From: Epiperipatus broadwayi
Lineage: Eukaryota > Onychophora > Udeonychophora > Euonychophora > Peripatidae
Direction of reading: 5' to 3'
DNA length: 64,000 nt
NCBI GenBank assembly: GCA_028023455.1
Contig: JAQFVV010000063.1
Coordinates: forward strand, 4,207,081-4,271,080
Made by a program: the position numbers and the translations under genes. This document shows, piece after piece, positions 12,851 to 25,511 of this stretch; position 1 is the first letter of the stretch, and each line of letters opens with the position of its first letter. The notes beneath the pieces were generated by a model that made no database searches, had not been told where the DNA came from, and worked only from the letters and a program-made list of their open reading frames with translations.

Positions 12851-13609
12851 TCATTGATGTGTTTAAAATTTTTCATTTATAAAAAACTATGCATTGTATA
12901 AGTTGGGATCATGATGTTTTTTTGGTTTTATCTCACACTATTTAATAAGCATCACATTTTAGATATCATGAAATGTTTAAAATTAAGAAAATAAAATTAA
13001 TTAATAAAACTACAAAAATACGATTAAAAAAATAAGAATAAACGAACATGAAAAGTAAAATGGATTTTATCTTTATCTCAATGCCATGCATCCTGATGTA
13101 GACAAAAGAAATTCATTGCTGTTGCCTGGTCATCCAATATGGACTAACCTTAAAATAATAATAATAATGTCCGACTAAAAAAATTAAAACAAATTTTTTT
13201 AAAGTGCTTAAAATCTTCAAGTAATACGAAAGTTTGCCTGACTAAAGTCATATGATAAATATGTGGGAAACACTTTATATTGATTGTTTTGATCAGGAAA
13301 GCGGAGGAATAAAAAGTTTGTTTACAGCATTGTCTTCATCACGTTAGGAATTTCCAAGATTTGGCATCTACATGAAAAGCGGGGGGGAAATAATGTTTTG
13401 TCCATCAAACAGTTATACTGATTTTTTTTTAATTTATAAGTGTTATTTGTTAATTGAGATTTTTTAAAATTTGCTATTGTTTTGTTTGTCACTAATAATA
13501 ATAAACACCTCTTACTATTTTTTTTTTTTTTTTTGGACATTTATTTTTGTTATTTTAATATTTGGTAATTGTTTTTTGATAAAATTTGACCTTCTAATTA
13601 TATGTCTAT

Positions 13610-14232
13610 TTACTTATCAGGATTGGTCTCTATCTGTCTATAATCATCTATCTATAGATACTCTACCTGTCTCTTTATGTGTTTATCTGTTTATTTAGCT
13701 TTCTACTTATTTATTTATAATTCAACAATCCATTTAACTATCTACCGCCCCACCCATTCCTAATCTATTTATCTTCTACCTGTCGTTCTTTATGTTTGTC
13801 TTGTTTTCTACCCGTCTATTTATTTATGCATAAGCATTCATTTAACTATCTAGAAACTCATTCTTTATTTTTCTGATTACCTGCCTATCTATCTGTCTTT
13901 ATATATGTATAACTATCTAATTATCTATCTGTCTATTTATTTGTTTTTTTTCTATCTGTCTATTTATTTAGGCATCCAGTCCACCCATTTACCTATCTTT
14001 CAACCCATACAATCCTTAACTATCTGAGTACCTATCTAAATGCCTATCTATCTGTCTATCTCTATGTTTATCTATCATACCAATCTGTCTATTTATTTGT
14101 TTTTCTATTGGTCTATTTATTTATGCATCCAACCACCTATTTAACTATCTATAAACACACCTATTCCTTACTTATCTGTTTATCTGTCTTCTAACATACA
14201 TATCTATCTGTTTCTATGTGCTTATCTATTTG

Positions 14233-14292
<60 letters not shown>

Positions 14293-14310
14293 CTTATTTA
14301 TCTTTCCAAC
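13610..14310. repeat. Degenerate TCTA/TCTG satellite
   Basis: About 700 bases are built from variants of TCTA, TCTG and TTTA words. A perfect (TCTA)15 block lies at 14233-14292. Divergence is highest at the left end, as in an ageing tetranucleotide array. A complementary TAGA array lies at 18905-19857. Confidence 0.9.
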
Positions 14311-14710
14311 CATCTAACTCCATAGATAGTGTAACCAGTTGGCTTACATTGCATACACTAATATAGTGTGTGTGCATAAATATATACATTAAATAAAGGA
14401 AAAGTAGAAATAAGCATAGAATAAATTTTTGTAGATTTTTTTCATATTTCCTACAATAAAATAATAATAAGTAAAGGGTTAAATAACTCTGAATTTAAAA
14501 TAAAATTTCATTGTGAAATAAGTATTTTAAAAAAGTCTGATAAATAATATTTGTAATTATGATTTTGAAATTAACAAAAGAAAAACAAGCATAATTTATT
14601 TTTAAAATCTTTTAATTAAAACTTGTACAAAATATCTTTTTAAATTAATGCTTGTTTGCATTTTTATTATGTAGTTAAATATCTTTGTAGATTAAAAAGT
14701 TGGTGCTTGT
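14311..14710. other. AT-rich non-coding stretch
   Basis: I see no gene, repeat structure or regulatory site here. Confidence 0.5.
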
Positions 14711-15787
14711 CTTATAGCTAAAGATGCCGTTGGATGGCGCCATTTTCACGCTAAAACTATAAAATATGAACACTCACGGGCCGTTGATTTTAATAATTTG
14801 TCTGTGCTTTTTTGTAATGCGAAAATAAAAACAAATCGTCTTTTTTAAATATTATTTTTTATTAACGTATACAATTTAAATGATAATAATAAATCTAAAA
14901 TAAAATAAACAAATTACTATTTGATATGTCTTTTTTATGTTTCTTTATTAGAAAAATAAATTTTGTATCGTATATTTTTTTACTTGTGTTACGGCTTTTT
15001 TTATTATTGTTGTTTAAAAAATAATAATCGTAATAAAAATTAAAATTTCTTAGTCTATTTTTTATTTTCTTAGTCTTCGTTTTACTTTTTTTTTTTTATT
15101 AACAGATAAACATATATTACGACTATTTTTTAATTAAAATAAAAAGTAACAGTTGTTACTGTTAGTTTTAGGGTTAGTTTTAGGTTTAGTTTTAAGGTTA
15201 GTTTTAGGTTTAGTTTTAGGGTTACTTTTAGGGTTAGGTTTAGTAATATATAAGTCGTAAAGCTTGCAAATATGACACAGCATTATATTCTGTTGTTGGT
15301 AAAGCACCAAATCTAACAACATGTGTGATTTCCTGCGCCATATTGTTTATCTCTTGGAATGTTGTATGTTACTTGACACGTTACCGAATTGCAACTCACT
15401 AAAAACATAGATCTTTAACATTTTCACAATTAAAACAAATACAGTATGTTTTACAAAGTCTTAGAATTATTACTTTACAAAATATGAACATTTTAATCCT
15501 TTAAAATTATAAAAAAAACAAATACAACTACATTTCCATACAATTCAAATACACACTCTTTCATCAAGTTGTAACTGTTTTATAAACTGTGCGAATTTGG
15601 GAAATATATTTGCTTCCATGCAACATACATGCTGTGCTGCGACGTGACATAGCGGCCTGCATTCTGTAGCACAACAAAAAAGTTGTATTATAGAAAATGC
15701 AGGTTTGAATGTGTCGGCCGTGGAAACAGCATTTTTATTACTTTTAGCGCGAAAACGGCGCCATAGAACGGCGTCTTTAGCTATAAG
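14711..15787. mobile_element. TIR DNA transposon, non-autonomous, ~1.08 kb
   Basis: The outer ~47 bp at each end are inverted copies: the left begins CTTATAGCTAAAGATGCCG and the right ends CGGCGTCTTTAGCTATAAG, with about six mismatches, three of them CpG versus TpG or CpA. The terminal bases TTATAG...CTATAA are themselves palindromic, so the target duplication cannot be separated from the TIR; a TA duplication is possible. The interior has no transposase. It holds a telomere-like minisatellite (15161-15243) and a CpG-bearing subterminal zone near 14770-14790 and 15650-15730. The superfamily is not recognised. Confidence 0.75.
15161..15243. repeat. Telomere-like 12-bp minisatellite
   Basis: About seven tandem units of GGTTAGTTTTAG, with variants ending GGG, make the stretch resemble TTAGGG-type repeats without being a true telomere array. 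It lies inside the TIR transposon. The minus-strand KTKPKTNP-like frame through it is a translation of the repeat, not a gene. Confidence 0.8.
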
Positions 15788-17035
15788 ATGAGTACCAAAA
15801 ATTCTAAAGGATTATCACACCTTTGGTCAAATTCCAAAGATTAAAGTAAAAACATGAATATTTCCAGCTTGTTTTCAACTGGATTAAAGTTAATTGAAAA
15901 CAACCATTGTGTTTTTGTCACCTGACCTTCCCAAGGTTATAAAAGACTGATAAAAAAAATATCAGTTTTTTTTTGTCTTGCAGTTTTGTAAGAGTTGGCA
16001 GAAGGGCTAGCTGTAAAGTTGGCTAAAATATTTTGTAAAGAGTTGGTTACTGTAGCAGAAAATGGCCATAGTAAAGCTAGCTGAAAAGATGGCTAGAATA
16101 ATTATCAAGAAAACTGCCATGAGGATTTAAGAATGCAAGGAAGTGGCTACTCTACAGTTCACTGGGGAGTTTGAATTTACATGGAGGAAACAGGTCAAGA
16201 TTCTTTGTAATTCATAGCCTTAAAAGTGTTCTGGAAAACAGCTTGCTGACCTGAATCTTATAAAATACAAGTATAAGTGGAACTGACTACAGAAGGAAAA
16301 ATGCCAACCATACCTGAATTATGTAGTTTTACCTGATAATGACAATTGCCTGGATTGACAAAAAAAACCAGCTTGCCCAAGAGAAACACCAGTTGAATAA
16401 AGAAGCAGTTATACATATGCCGCTGTGTCTGTATGCAGAGGGGCACAGATAAACTTGCATACAAAAGTGAGTTGTTTTTCAATGATTCATTTGATAGCCA
16501 TTTTAAATCTATATTTTAAAATTTAAAGACATTTATAATTAGTTAAGAGGTAACCTAATAAAAAAGCTTTCTAACCTCTGGAAAATTGACTATATATTTT
16601 TTTTTAAAGAATAAAAGAAAGCTGTAATAGAATTTGATAAACTGATTTTTTTAAATATTGATACACATGTATAAATGTAACTTTATGTATATTCAAAATG
16701 AAATTATTAATTGCTGAAGTGTTATTTATTGTTTGACAAAATTAGATTTATAAATAATCTGTGTGCACATATATGTCAATGCTTGTCAAATAGGACATAT
16801 ATGCAAATTTTGATCATTTATGTTATTGAATATTCATATATTATAAATCGTGCGTCTGTGTGCATATATATGTAAACCATAGTAATAATTTGAAGATATT
16901 TTATTATACTTTTTGTAAATTAATGTAACAATTTAAATTTTGAATAGTAATTATGTAAATTACAAATGTAATAATTATTTTATGTTTAATTAAATGTCTT
17001 CATCATATGTTATAAAATGCCCGTCTGTGAACGGA
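15788..17035. other. Non-coding stretch
   Basis: No gene is supported. Between 15990 and 16150 a TTGGCTA/GCTAGCTGTAAAG-like phrase recurs loosely (for example near 16007, 16021 and 16075), a minor local repetition. The rest is AT-rich. It ends in a (TA)n tract at 17036-17058. Confidence 0.5.
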
Positions 17036-17052
17036 TATATATATATATATAT

Positions 17053-17704
17053 ATATATGCCTTTAAAGATTGATTATGAAGAATTAGAAGAAGTTAACAG
17101 TTACAAATACCTAGGTCAGATTATTAATACAGATGGAAACATAATGGATGAAATTAATCATAGAATTAAACTTGGTTGGAGTGCTTTTGGTAGAAATAAC
17201 TTGATACTAAAAGGAAATATGCCTATGTGTTTGAAAAGAATGGTTTTTAACAAATGTGTTTTACCAGTTCTTACTTATGGATCTGAGACTTGGACACTTA
17301 ATAGAAGAGCAATACAGAGACTTCAGACCATTCAAAGGAGTATGGAGAGATGTATGTTGGGAGTAACAAGAAGAGATCGAAAACGCAATGTATGGGTAAG
17401 ACAACAAACAGGTGTTACTGACCTTATTGAAAAAATTAAAAGATTGAAATGGAGTTGGGCTGGACATATTGCTAGAAGAAATGATAATAGATGGACAATT
17501 GAAATTTTAAACTGGATTCCAAGAGATTGTAAAAGACCCAGAAAGAGACCACATGTGAGATGGATGGATGAAATAAGAAAATGTGCAGGGGTGTTGTGGA
17601 AAGGAGAAGCTAAAGATCGGAGAAGATGGATTAAACTTGGAGAGACCTTCATCCTGCAGTGGATTGATAATGGTTGATGATGATGATGATGATATATGCC
17701 TTTA
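17053..17704 (+). mobile_element. 5'-truncated LINE insertion with target-site duplication
   Basis: A LINE 3' fragment lies between two copies of the 13-bp word ATATATGCCTTTA (17053-17065 and 17692-17704). The 3' end is a (GAT)n tail (about 17674-17691) instead of poly(A), as in RTE-like LINEs. The insertion point is inside or at the edge of a (TA)n tract. The 5' truncation and tandem-repeat tail fit target-primed reverse transcription. The first bases of the duplication may also be LINE-encoded, so the exact 5' junction is uncertain by a few bases. Confidence 0.8.
17066..17677 (+). pseudogene. LINE endonuclease-reverse-transcriptase, C-terminal fragment
   Basis: The open frame covers about 200 residues of the region C-terminal to the reverse transcriptase palm. 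Landmarks typical of this endonuclease-RT LINE family are KYLGQIINTDG, INHRIKLGWSAFGR, VLPVLTYGSETW, LKWSWAGHIAR and the terminal WIKLGETFILQWIDNG just before a TGA. The catalytic palm and the N-terminal endonuclease are absent, so it is a dead 5'-truncated copy despite its open frame. An ATG upstream in the (TA)n tract is not a real start. Diverged relatives lie at 58335-60460 (minus) and 61600-64000 (plus). Confidence 0.9.
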
Positions 17705-17838
17705 TAGAATCTCCTTTGAGATAAAATAATATCTTTTGATCATCATTTAATTTTTGAATTTATGATTATTTCTTATATATAGTAGACAACTCAGGTATGG
17801 TAATATCTTTTTTTTTTTGAATGAACTTTAATTATGTT

Positions 17839-17841
<3 letters not shown>

Positions 17842-17923
<82 letters not shown>
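17842..17923. repeat. (TA)n microsatellite, 82 bp
   Basis: A pure AT dinucleotide run. It is followed by the same sequence (starting ATATATGCCTTTATAG) that follows the LINE's 3' target duplication at 17692, so the sequence next to the LINE is a local duplicate of this microsatellite edge. Confidence 0.95.
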
Positions 17924-17926
<3 letters not shown>

Positions 17927-18904
17927 TTTATAGAATCTAATTGAGAAATATTGTAAAACCATGTAATAACTTTAGTGTAATGACTTTTATTATTGTATAC
18001 TTTTCAAAATCAGAGCCTTATCCTATTTATGATCTTAAATATCATTCATTTTTTTGTTGTTAATAAACTTGTATTTAATTGTTAAAATTGTTTCCATCAT
18101 CTCTTGTTCACATACAGTAATAGAACTTTATGTTCTCTGAGCTAGATTGGTGCACGGGATGAATATATGACTGGGGATGTGTATTTAGTGCTTTGGGGCA
18201 TCCAGAGATGATCAATCATCATCCTGGTTGGCGCAAAAGAGAAAACTCTTTAAAGCCCACCGACTATATTTTACTTTAGTTTAGTCTTGTTAAAAAAATT
18301 TAAGTTTATAGTTGGCCAATACAAGTGGCCAGAGCATTGATGATGATCAGCATGTTTTAAATGTCCCAGCATTATTGTTTACATTTTTTGATTCTTATGT
18401 ATTTTAATGGATGGGCACTAAAGTGGTGCATCCAAGTTATGTTTAAATAATTGCCCATGCTGGCAAAGGCTCAGAAGTTAGCCTGGTCTACAGAAGACTC
18501 ATTTCCAATCCAGTCACAAGGTTGACTGTTGATTTATATTTTTTATAGTTCAAATCCAGCCATAGTCTGTTGATTTTATTCTGATTTATTATACTAATTT
18601 GTTTATTCCCATCAATGATGATGATGGATGGTTATTTCTTTTGAGTACTCGTACTTACTTTTATTTATAATGCTGGTTGATGATTAATTATCATAGTTGC
18701 TCTTTTTAGTAGTTAGCTGATCTCTCAATGTTCACAGAGATTCCTTAATCTCATACTCTTATATCTTAAAATATTTACTTATAGATAATTTTGTAAATTA
18801 TTGATATTTCATTATAAATTGTTGACTGGGAGTGATGCTGATGTTTCCACCACCCCAGTTCAATTCTACTTTCCACCAACTACTCACCTACCCCATCCCA
18901 TTAC
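17924..18904. other. Non-coding stretch
   Basis: No gene is supported. The part at 18130-18250 is less AT-rich but has no open frame or recognisable motif. Confidence 0.5.
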
Positions 18905-19857
18905 AATAGATAAAAGCACATAGGAAATAGGTAAATGTAGTGACATAAGTAAATAGATTGATTGATAGATAAATATCTATATAGAAGATGAATTAATGCG
19001 TGAGTGGCTAGATGAATACATACATAAAAAAGCAGATATATAGAAAAATAGACAAATAAGTATATAATTAGATAGATGAACTCATTTATGGATCAATAAT
19101 AGATAAATAAATGGATAGATGAACAAGCTGATTAATGACTAGATAGAGATAGATAAATGGATTGATTGATAGATAAATAAACTGGTAGATAAGTGGATGT
19201 TTTAGTAGATGGATGGATCAATACATACAGAGATCGTTTAATGCATAGACTGCTAAACATATAAATAGATAGATACATAATCAAATAAATGAATATATAA
19301 ATAGATAAGTTGATGCTTGCATAGACTGATGGACGAGTATGTAACTAGGTACAAAAGTAGATATATGGATATGTTGATGAATCACTATAACAATAGATAC
19401 ATTGTTAAATGGATGGTTGTATAAATAGTTAGAGAGATGAGTAAATAAATAGAAAGTCAGATAAATAGTTAAAAACATAAATTGATATGTAGAAACATAG
19501 ATTGGGAGGAAAATTAAATGAATGGATCAGTACAGAAAGATGAATAAATGAATGAGTGGTTGGATAAATATAGGTAAACAGATGCTGACACACAGATAGA
19601 TAGATAGGTAAGTAGGCAATTATAAGTAGGTAGATAAATAAAGAGAAATGAATAGTTAAACATTTAGGCAAATAGATAGCTAGTCAAATAGATAAGGATT
19701 GTAAGCTTTTCTAGATAGGAAAATGGGTGATTGGATGCATAGATAAATAGTTAGGTAGAAAAAGTAGAGACAAACAGATAAATATATAGATAGATAGACA
19801 TATAGACAGACAGATAGATAAACATTTAGATAGATAGTCAGAAAGATAAAGATGATT
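18905..19857. repeat. Degenerate TAGA/GATA satellite
   Basis: About 950 bases consist of variants of GATAGATA, GATGGATA and AATAAATA words, with short perfect GATA blocks near 19600 and 19780. It is the reverse-strand counterpart of the TCTA array at 13610-14310. The Y/I/L/S/F-rich minus-strand frames at 19281-19671 are translations of the satellite. Confidence 0.85.
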
Positions 19858-19867
19858 GGATGAAATA

Positions 19868-21010
19868 CAAAATTTCAAATTTCATTGGAAGCTAATAAAA
19901 AATTATGTGGGAAATATTTATTTTATGTTCATTTTTGAATAGTAAATAGATAGAACATTACTTGTAATTAGTAATATTAAAATCAAACAATTTTAGATAT
20001 TTGATCGAAAGTTTAAAAAAATATATATAGTGGCAAAATACAAAATTTTAAATTCCATCAATAGTTTAAAAAAAAACATTTAAAGATTGAGTAAAAAGAT
20101 GAATGTTTGCATAAATGAAATCCTCACAATCACAACATAATATGAAAAATAATTATGTGAGAAATATTTATTTTATGTTGTTCATTTCTGACCAAAAACA
20201 AAATATTTATGTTATGCGTTTTTGACAAAATAATAATAATAATAATAATAAATTTTAGCCAATGTTAAAAAAAATAAAAAATAAACATGTTTAATTGCGT
20301 TGAGAAGAAATAAAAATGTGGTTATTACAATTATCAAAAAATGAAATTAATTATACAATTATTGAAAGACATGACATTTTATTTAAAACATTACCTGAAA
20401 ATGGGAAAGGTTGTGTCATACTTCTTCTGCTGACCTTAAATGAAATTAGTTTCATTTTTATTTTTTATTAATTGTAGTAATTTATATATTTGCTCATTCT
20501 TAAGATAATAGTATTTTTTTTTGAACTTTCAATAAAATTTGAAATGTGTGTTGTTGTTTTTTTTTTTTGTGTGTGTGTCAAAAATTCAAAACAAAATAAA
20601 TATGTTGTTTTTGAATTTTTGATAAAATGTGGAAAAATATATAATTTTTTTTGTCAAAAATTAATATTTCTCACATAATTATTTTTCATCTGTTGTGATT
20701 GTAGGGATTTCATGTATGCAAACTTTTCTATTTTACTCATTCTTAATTTTTTTTTTTTAACTTTTAATGCAATATCTAAAATTGTTTTGGTAATACTTCT
20801 GTATATACTATTCAAAAATGGACAACATGTAATTTTTTTAACTATTGATGAAATTTGAAATTCATAACAATTTGTAGTACTTTTGATGAAATATCTAAAA
20901 TTGTTTTTATTTTAATAGTTGTTAATTTTAGATAATATTATATCTATTTACTATTCAAACAATTATTTCTCACATTATAGTTATATATTTTATGTTCTAT
21001 GTCATGTGAC
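19868..21010. repeat. Large imperfect palindrome, ~1.1 kb
   Basis: The left half (about 19868-20200) is an inverted, diverged copy of the right half (about 20640-21010). The best-matching block is 20089-20170 against 20662-20737, which share TTTGCATA, ATGAAATCC, AATCACAACA and AATAATTATGTGAGAAATAT in inverted order. Further out both arms carry GAATAGTAAATAGATA and ACAATTTTAGATATT, the latter twice in the right arm. The centre holds an (ATA)n tract at 20230-20253. It may be an old foldback or TIR element. No transposase is visible. Confidence 0.7.
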
Positions 21011-21299
21011 ATATGACTTGATTTCTTTGTAATTGTATATTTTAGTCTGTCATGTATTTTGTCACCATACTTGTTTGTTTTAACTTTCAATGAAATTAGG
21101 AAATTTTTTTTATTGCTTCAAGCAAAATATTTAAAACAGTTTATTGGTAGTTACAATCAATTATCTAAAGTTGTTTATTGCTTGCTGGTGTCAGGTTTAG
21201 TGGCTTTCCTACTGTCAAACATTACAACAATGCACATACAAAAAATATGGTACTTTAGTATTATTCAACCAATGATGTTTTATATTTACCGATTTTCCT

Positions 21300-21496
21300 T
21301 CCGGTAAACATCGTCGATGATAACATGACAACATTGTCATGACAACCAAAACACTGACACGATTAATCCATGGGAGAGTCAATTTTTGGATTTTTTTGAC
21401 CCGCGAGATTTAAAAATCAGAGAGAGCTTTGGGAAATTTTGTCATTTGTCTGTCTTTTGTGATTTTGCTACCAGTCCACCGCAGTGAACGCCATTT
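21300..21496 (+). promoter_or_regulatory. CpG-bearing stretch ending in a splice donor; possible first exon
   Basis: About eight CpGs fall within 190 bp, in a neighbourhood where CpG is rare. The stretch includes the palindrome ATGACAACATTGTCAT and ends CGCCATTT|GTAAGTAATT, a near-consensus 5' splice site with GT at 21497. A short ATG frame at about 21370 stops after a few codons, so if this is an exon it is untranslated. The candidate coding exon at 53548 would be downstream on the same strand. No transcript evidence is available, so this is inference. Confidence 0.3.
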
Positions 21497-22043
21497 GTAA
21501 GTAATTTTCATTTTTGTTTCTAATAAATAATGTTGTTTATTTTGTAAATTCTTCTGCAATTTTAAAAACTACAATTAATTAATTTTATTTTTAATTTCTG
21601 AATTATATTATACAGAAATTTTTTTTTTTGTAAATTCATCCGCAATTATAAAAATTACCGCTATGAGAGTAATACAATGTCTGGCATTGTCGGTGGTTTT
21701 GTAAATCATAATATAGTTTTTTTTAGACTAGAGTATGTATTGAAAAGATAAGATAATTTTTCATGCAAGTACATTTTTTTGATTTTTTTTTTTTTTTATA
21801 TAAAAATTCATAATATAGAGTACGTTTTAAGTTATTTTCCAGGTCGCCATTAATAATGCCAGATTCGCATTAAATCGGAAAAGTGTTCTTTATTGGTCTA
21901 TTTATTTTAAATTTACAAAGAAAATTTTGTACATATTTCTGCAATTATAAAATTTACACTTAATTACTTTCAATTTCTAAATTATCAAACACTTAATTAC
22001 TTTTAATTTCTAAATTATTTTGATGCATGCATGTACATTTTTT
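21497..22043. other. AT-rich non-coding stretch
   Basis: No gene is supported. A 20-bp phrase beginning CACTTAATTACTTT occurs twice near 21957 and 21989. Confidence 0.5.
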
Positions 22044-22233
22044 TTTCCAACTGATGACATATTACCCTGAAGCCATATCAGTCTGATCTTGCAATCTTTA
22101 ATGTGCCAGGTCCATGTGATCTGCGGACAAATTTTAGCAATTGCATTTGTCCGCAAATCACTTGGAGATGTTATCTTAAAGATCAGAAGATCAGACTGAT
22201 ATGGCTTCGGGTAATACGTCATCGGTTGGAAAA
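22044..22233. mobile_element. Nested-palindrome MITE, ~190 bp
   Basis: The outer arms (22044-22091 and 22187-22233) are inverted copies with two substitutions and one indel. Both substitutions are CpG in the right arm and TpG or CpA in the left. An inner pair reading CTGCGGACAAAT and ATTTGTCCGC forms a second hairpin, and the intervening segments are also diverged inverted copies, so the whole element is one long foldback. No clear target duplication can be read because the flanks are poly-T and A-rich. Overlapping frames on both strands here arise from the palindrome. Confidence 0.8.
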
Positions 22234-25200
22234 TACTAAAGAACCAAAAATATATATTCATATTACCTATCAAATAAAAACAATAAATAATGAAAAATAA
22301 CCATAAAAAATGTATTAAGAAATTAGATAGATAATTCAAGGATGTAAGTATTCCTATGTTCAGCTTCACATGTTGATCTTAAATTTAAAAATAAAAAATG
22401 TTTTTTATATATATGTCAAATGCTATAATGCTATACCGGAAATAAAATAATTAGCTACTCCTAATCATATTTATTTGACCAATAACATTTACCAATTATC
22501 ATTATATTAAAATGTTTCCTGTCATCTGATAGCCGGGGGCCAGAGAACAATTGTACTATGAGAACTGATTGGTAGTTATTTCTAGTGATATCATAATTGT
22601 TAAGTGTTGTTAACAGTAAATGTCTTGGCTGATTAGTTCAATTTTATTAGACATAGTTAATTCTATATACATATTAAAAATAATAAGTGCATTTTGAAAG
22701 CAGACCGACTTTAACATATCTGACATTCCATAATAACTAAAATATAAATACTGTTTTCTTGTTTACTGGTACTCGGAATATATTGATAACAAAAGTCTAA
22801 ATTAAAATCACCTCAATACGAGACTGTATAAATTACAAAATTTTTGTACTGATTAGAATTGCAATCTTTACCGTATTCTCATTATGGAAAACCAGATGTA
22901 AGATAGTTATAGGAAAATCAGAATCAGAAGTAGTTCAATTGTTTTGTAATAGCTTGGAGAAAATCAAGAAAGGGGATGAAGGCTATTCATAATAAAAAAA
23001 ATGATCGAAGACACATCATAGTCATACTTGAACACTGCACTCTTGGACTCATATACTCTAACCGTCATTGATTGTCTTATTCATAATTACAACTCTCAAT
23101 ACAACGAGAGGTGCTACACCTTGTTTAATGATTGATTATATGTAAAAAGTTTTCATTATAAATAAATATATATTTTTAAAAGTATATATATAAAAAAAAT
23201 CTTTAAGGAAATTTATCAATTCCAATGTTTAGAAATAGGAATATTTTAAAATATATGTGGATTATAAAATAAAGGTGGCCATTTATTCTTCATATATAAA
23301 TTTTGCCTGATTTACATGAATGGTAAATTGCATATTTTTATACATTAGCGTCATCGTGAAATAATATTTTTAAAAGATGTGAATAAACTCGTGTATAGAA
23401 CTTTATCTGTATTAAAAAAAAGAATTCTAGGTAATAAAATGTTATTAGATTTATTTCGATATAAAATGGTAAATGTAATATACATTTTTGTATTTTTATA
23501 ATTTGTGTTTTTTGTAATATTTATTAGAAAAAGATATATAGATGACGAATATTTTTTACTACTATTTAAAAATAGATTAAACTTTTATTGAAAATTATCA
23601 TTATATTACAATGAAAATGAAATTAAGAAAATATTTTATGATGAATGTTTTGCTACAAATCAATTCTTATAACGTGTAAATCTAACAGAGAGAAAATTGT
23701 TTTTTTTTTTATTATTATTATTATAATTATCATACAATATTTTATTAAATAAATTACAAATATTCATTTGTAAAATTCTGAATATAAATGAATTATTTTT
23801 TAAACATATTATCAACCAATAGAATAATAGTATTTAATTAAATTAGATTAGGAATAAGTAGTCAAATCAAGTATAAACACTGGTTATCATTAAATTAATA
23901 TTTTTAATATATAAATATATTTAATGTGTACATGTATTGATAAACATAATATATAAAAGTTTGCCCGATTTGGTTAAACTGTAATTTATTTAATATGAAA
24001 GTTATAACTTTCTGATAACGCTTGCTATGTTAACCTTCATTGGTAATCTCATATGGATAGGAAGTCTTTAATGCATGTATGATTTGGATCCTGAATGATA
24101 TGTTATTTATTTTTAGAGTGTTTATATTATTGAATATACCTTGTTTATTTTAAATGAGATATTTATGGTCCTATAATATAATTCTCATTTAAATGATAAT
24201 ATCATTGGTCTCTAATATTTTATGTGTCAATTATTACAAAGTATTGGTTATGTAACTGATGAACAAGAAAATGCAGGATGGTTATCATTCACTGTCTTTG
24301 TATTAAAGTTAATGTTGATAAAGAAATCTTTATAAAATCCACTATTTTTCTAAGTGAAAAAGGATATTTTAAAATAAAGTTTATTTATACTTTAATATTA
24401 TTGCAAAGCTAAATCTATCTCACATTTTGCTCTATAGGGTTCAGAATTGTAATGCAAAACATTATTATTATTTAGAACAATTTTTCAACAAAGAGACTTT
24501 TATATTATGACATATTAGTGTATATTTAAATACAGAAGTGCAAACTTTATTACAAGGTTTATATGTTCAACTGTAGTAATAAGTTATTGCAATTCATAAC
24601 TTTATTATTGGATGTATTTAATTTTATGAAATATATATATATATATATAAATTAGTAGGTATTTATTGATATCTTTGCTTTATTTATTTTTAAGAAAGTG
24701 TGTTGCTGGAAAAATATGATTTTTAAATATAATCTATTTTATAAAACTTTCAATTTTATAGTATTCATATTATCACCAGTCTTATACAAGAATCACAATC
24801 TTTTTCGGAAGGTGTCATTTTGTTTAAATATTTCTATCAAAAAAATGTAAAAAGCCACAAGAGAGGATTGAAAGATAAATCAGTGTTAAATATGGATTTC
24901 TGAATGGTTGTGGTTGAATTCGAATATTCATTTGAGTAATAGAACATAATAGAATCAATCAAATGTATATATGAAAATTGAATTCTCTCCAAAAAAAAAA
25001 AAACATAAAATTTATTAATTAGGTTTTTGAGATTGCAATGCCACCTAGTTTTGGTTTTATTTTGGAGAATAATTTGAAATTTTTAATTTTAAAGAACTTT
25101 CCAAGCTCATATCTTTATATTGGCTTCTTAATTTGCTTTTTATAAAATTAATATTGAAGATTTTTTTTTTAATAAAAAATAAATTGTGATAAAATAATAA

Positions 25201-25511
25201 TAACAATATTAATGAAATAAAAATCGAGTTTTTATTATGAATTTATGAAAATATTAGAACTACTGTTGTTAAAATTAAATCCTTGCTTACATTTAAACTC
25301 AGCCAGTAGACTAGACAGTGGATTTATTATATGATGGCATTCAAACAAGTGCTGGTAAGAAAATATTTATTTGCAGAGTACAAGTTAAAAAATAAAGTAT
25401 ATTTATGTGTTTTCATGATAAAAAGAGTGTGACTCATGAACCATGGATTGCATAAATAATTGAAAATGAACATTGTTTTATTCTAGATGGAAAAGGAAGA
25501 ATATATATATA
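22234..25511. other. AT-rich non-coding stretch
   Basis: About 3.3 kb without a supported gene or clear repeat. Short (TA)n runs occur near 24632. It is likely intronic or intergenic filler. Confidence 0.5.

Larger units (their letters stand above)
10951..13608. other. A-rich non-coding stretch
   Basis: It starts with an (AT)n tract at the LTR-element edge and is rich in A-runs on the plus strand (for example 11446-11464). No host gene is supported. Two weak relics inside it are listed separately (12207-12497 and 12775-12850). Confidence 0.55.

Noticed and set aside
13610-14310. CRISPR-like or regulatory array
   Set aside because: The repeat is a simple tetranucleotide satellite without spacers, in a eukaryotic genome.
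15161-15243. Interstitial telomere from chromosome fusion
   Set aside because: The unit is 12 bp with TTTT spacers and lies within a TIR transposon, so it is a minisatellite of the element and not a telomere relic.
15134-15322. K/T/P/N-rich minus-strand frame
   Set aside because: It is a translation of the telomere-like minisatellite.
22010-22369. Overlapping frames on both strands sharing an ICPQITW-like phrase
   Set aside because: The shared phrase comes from the inverted arms of the MITE at 22044-22233.
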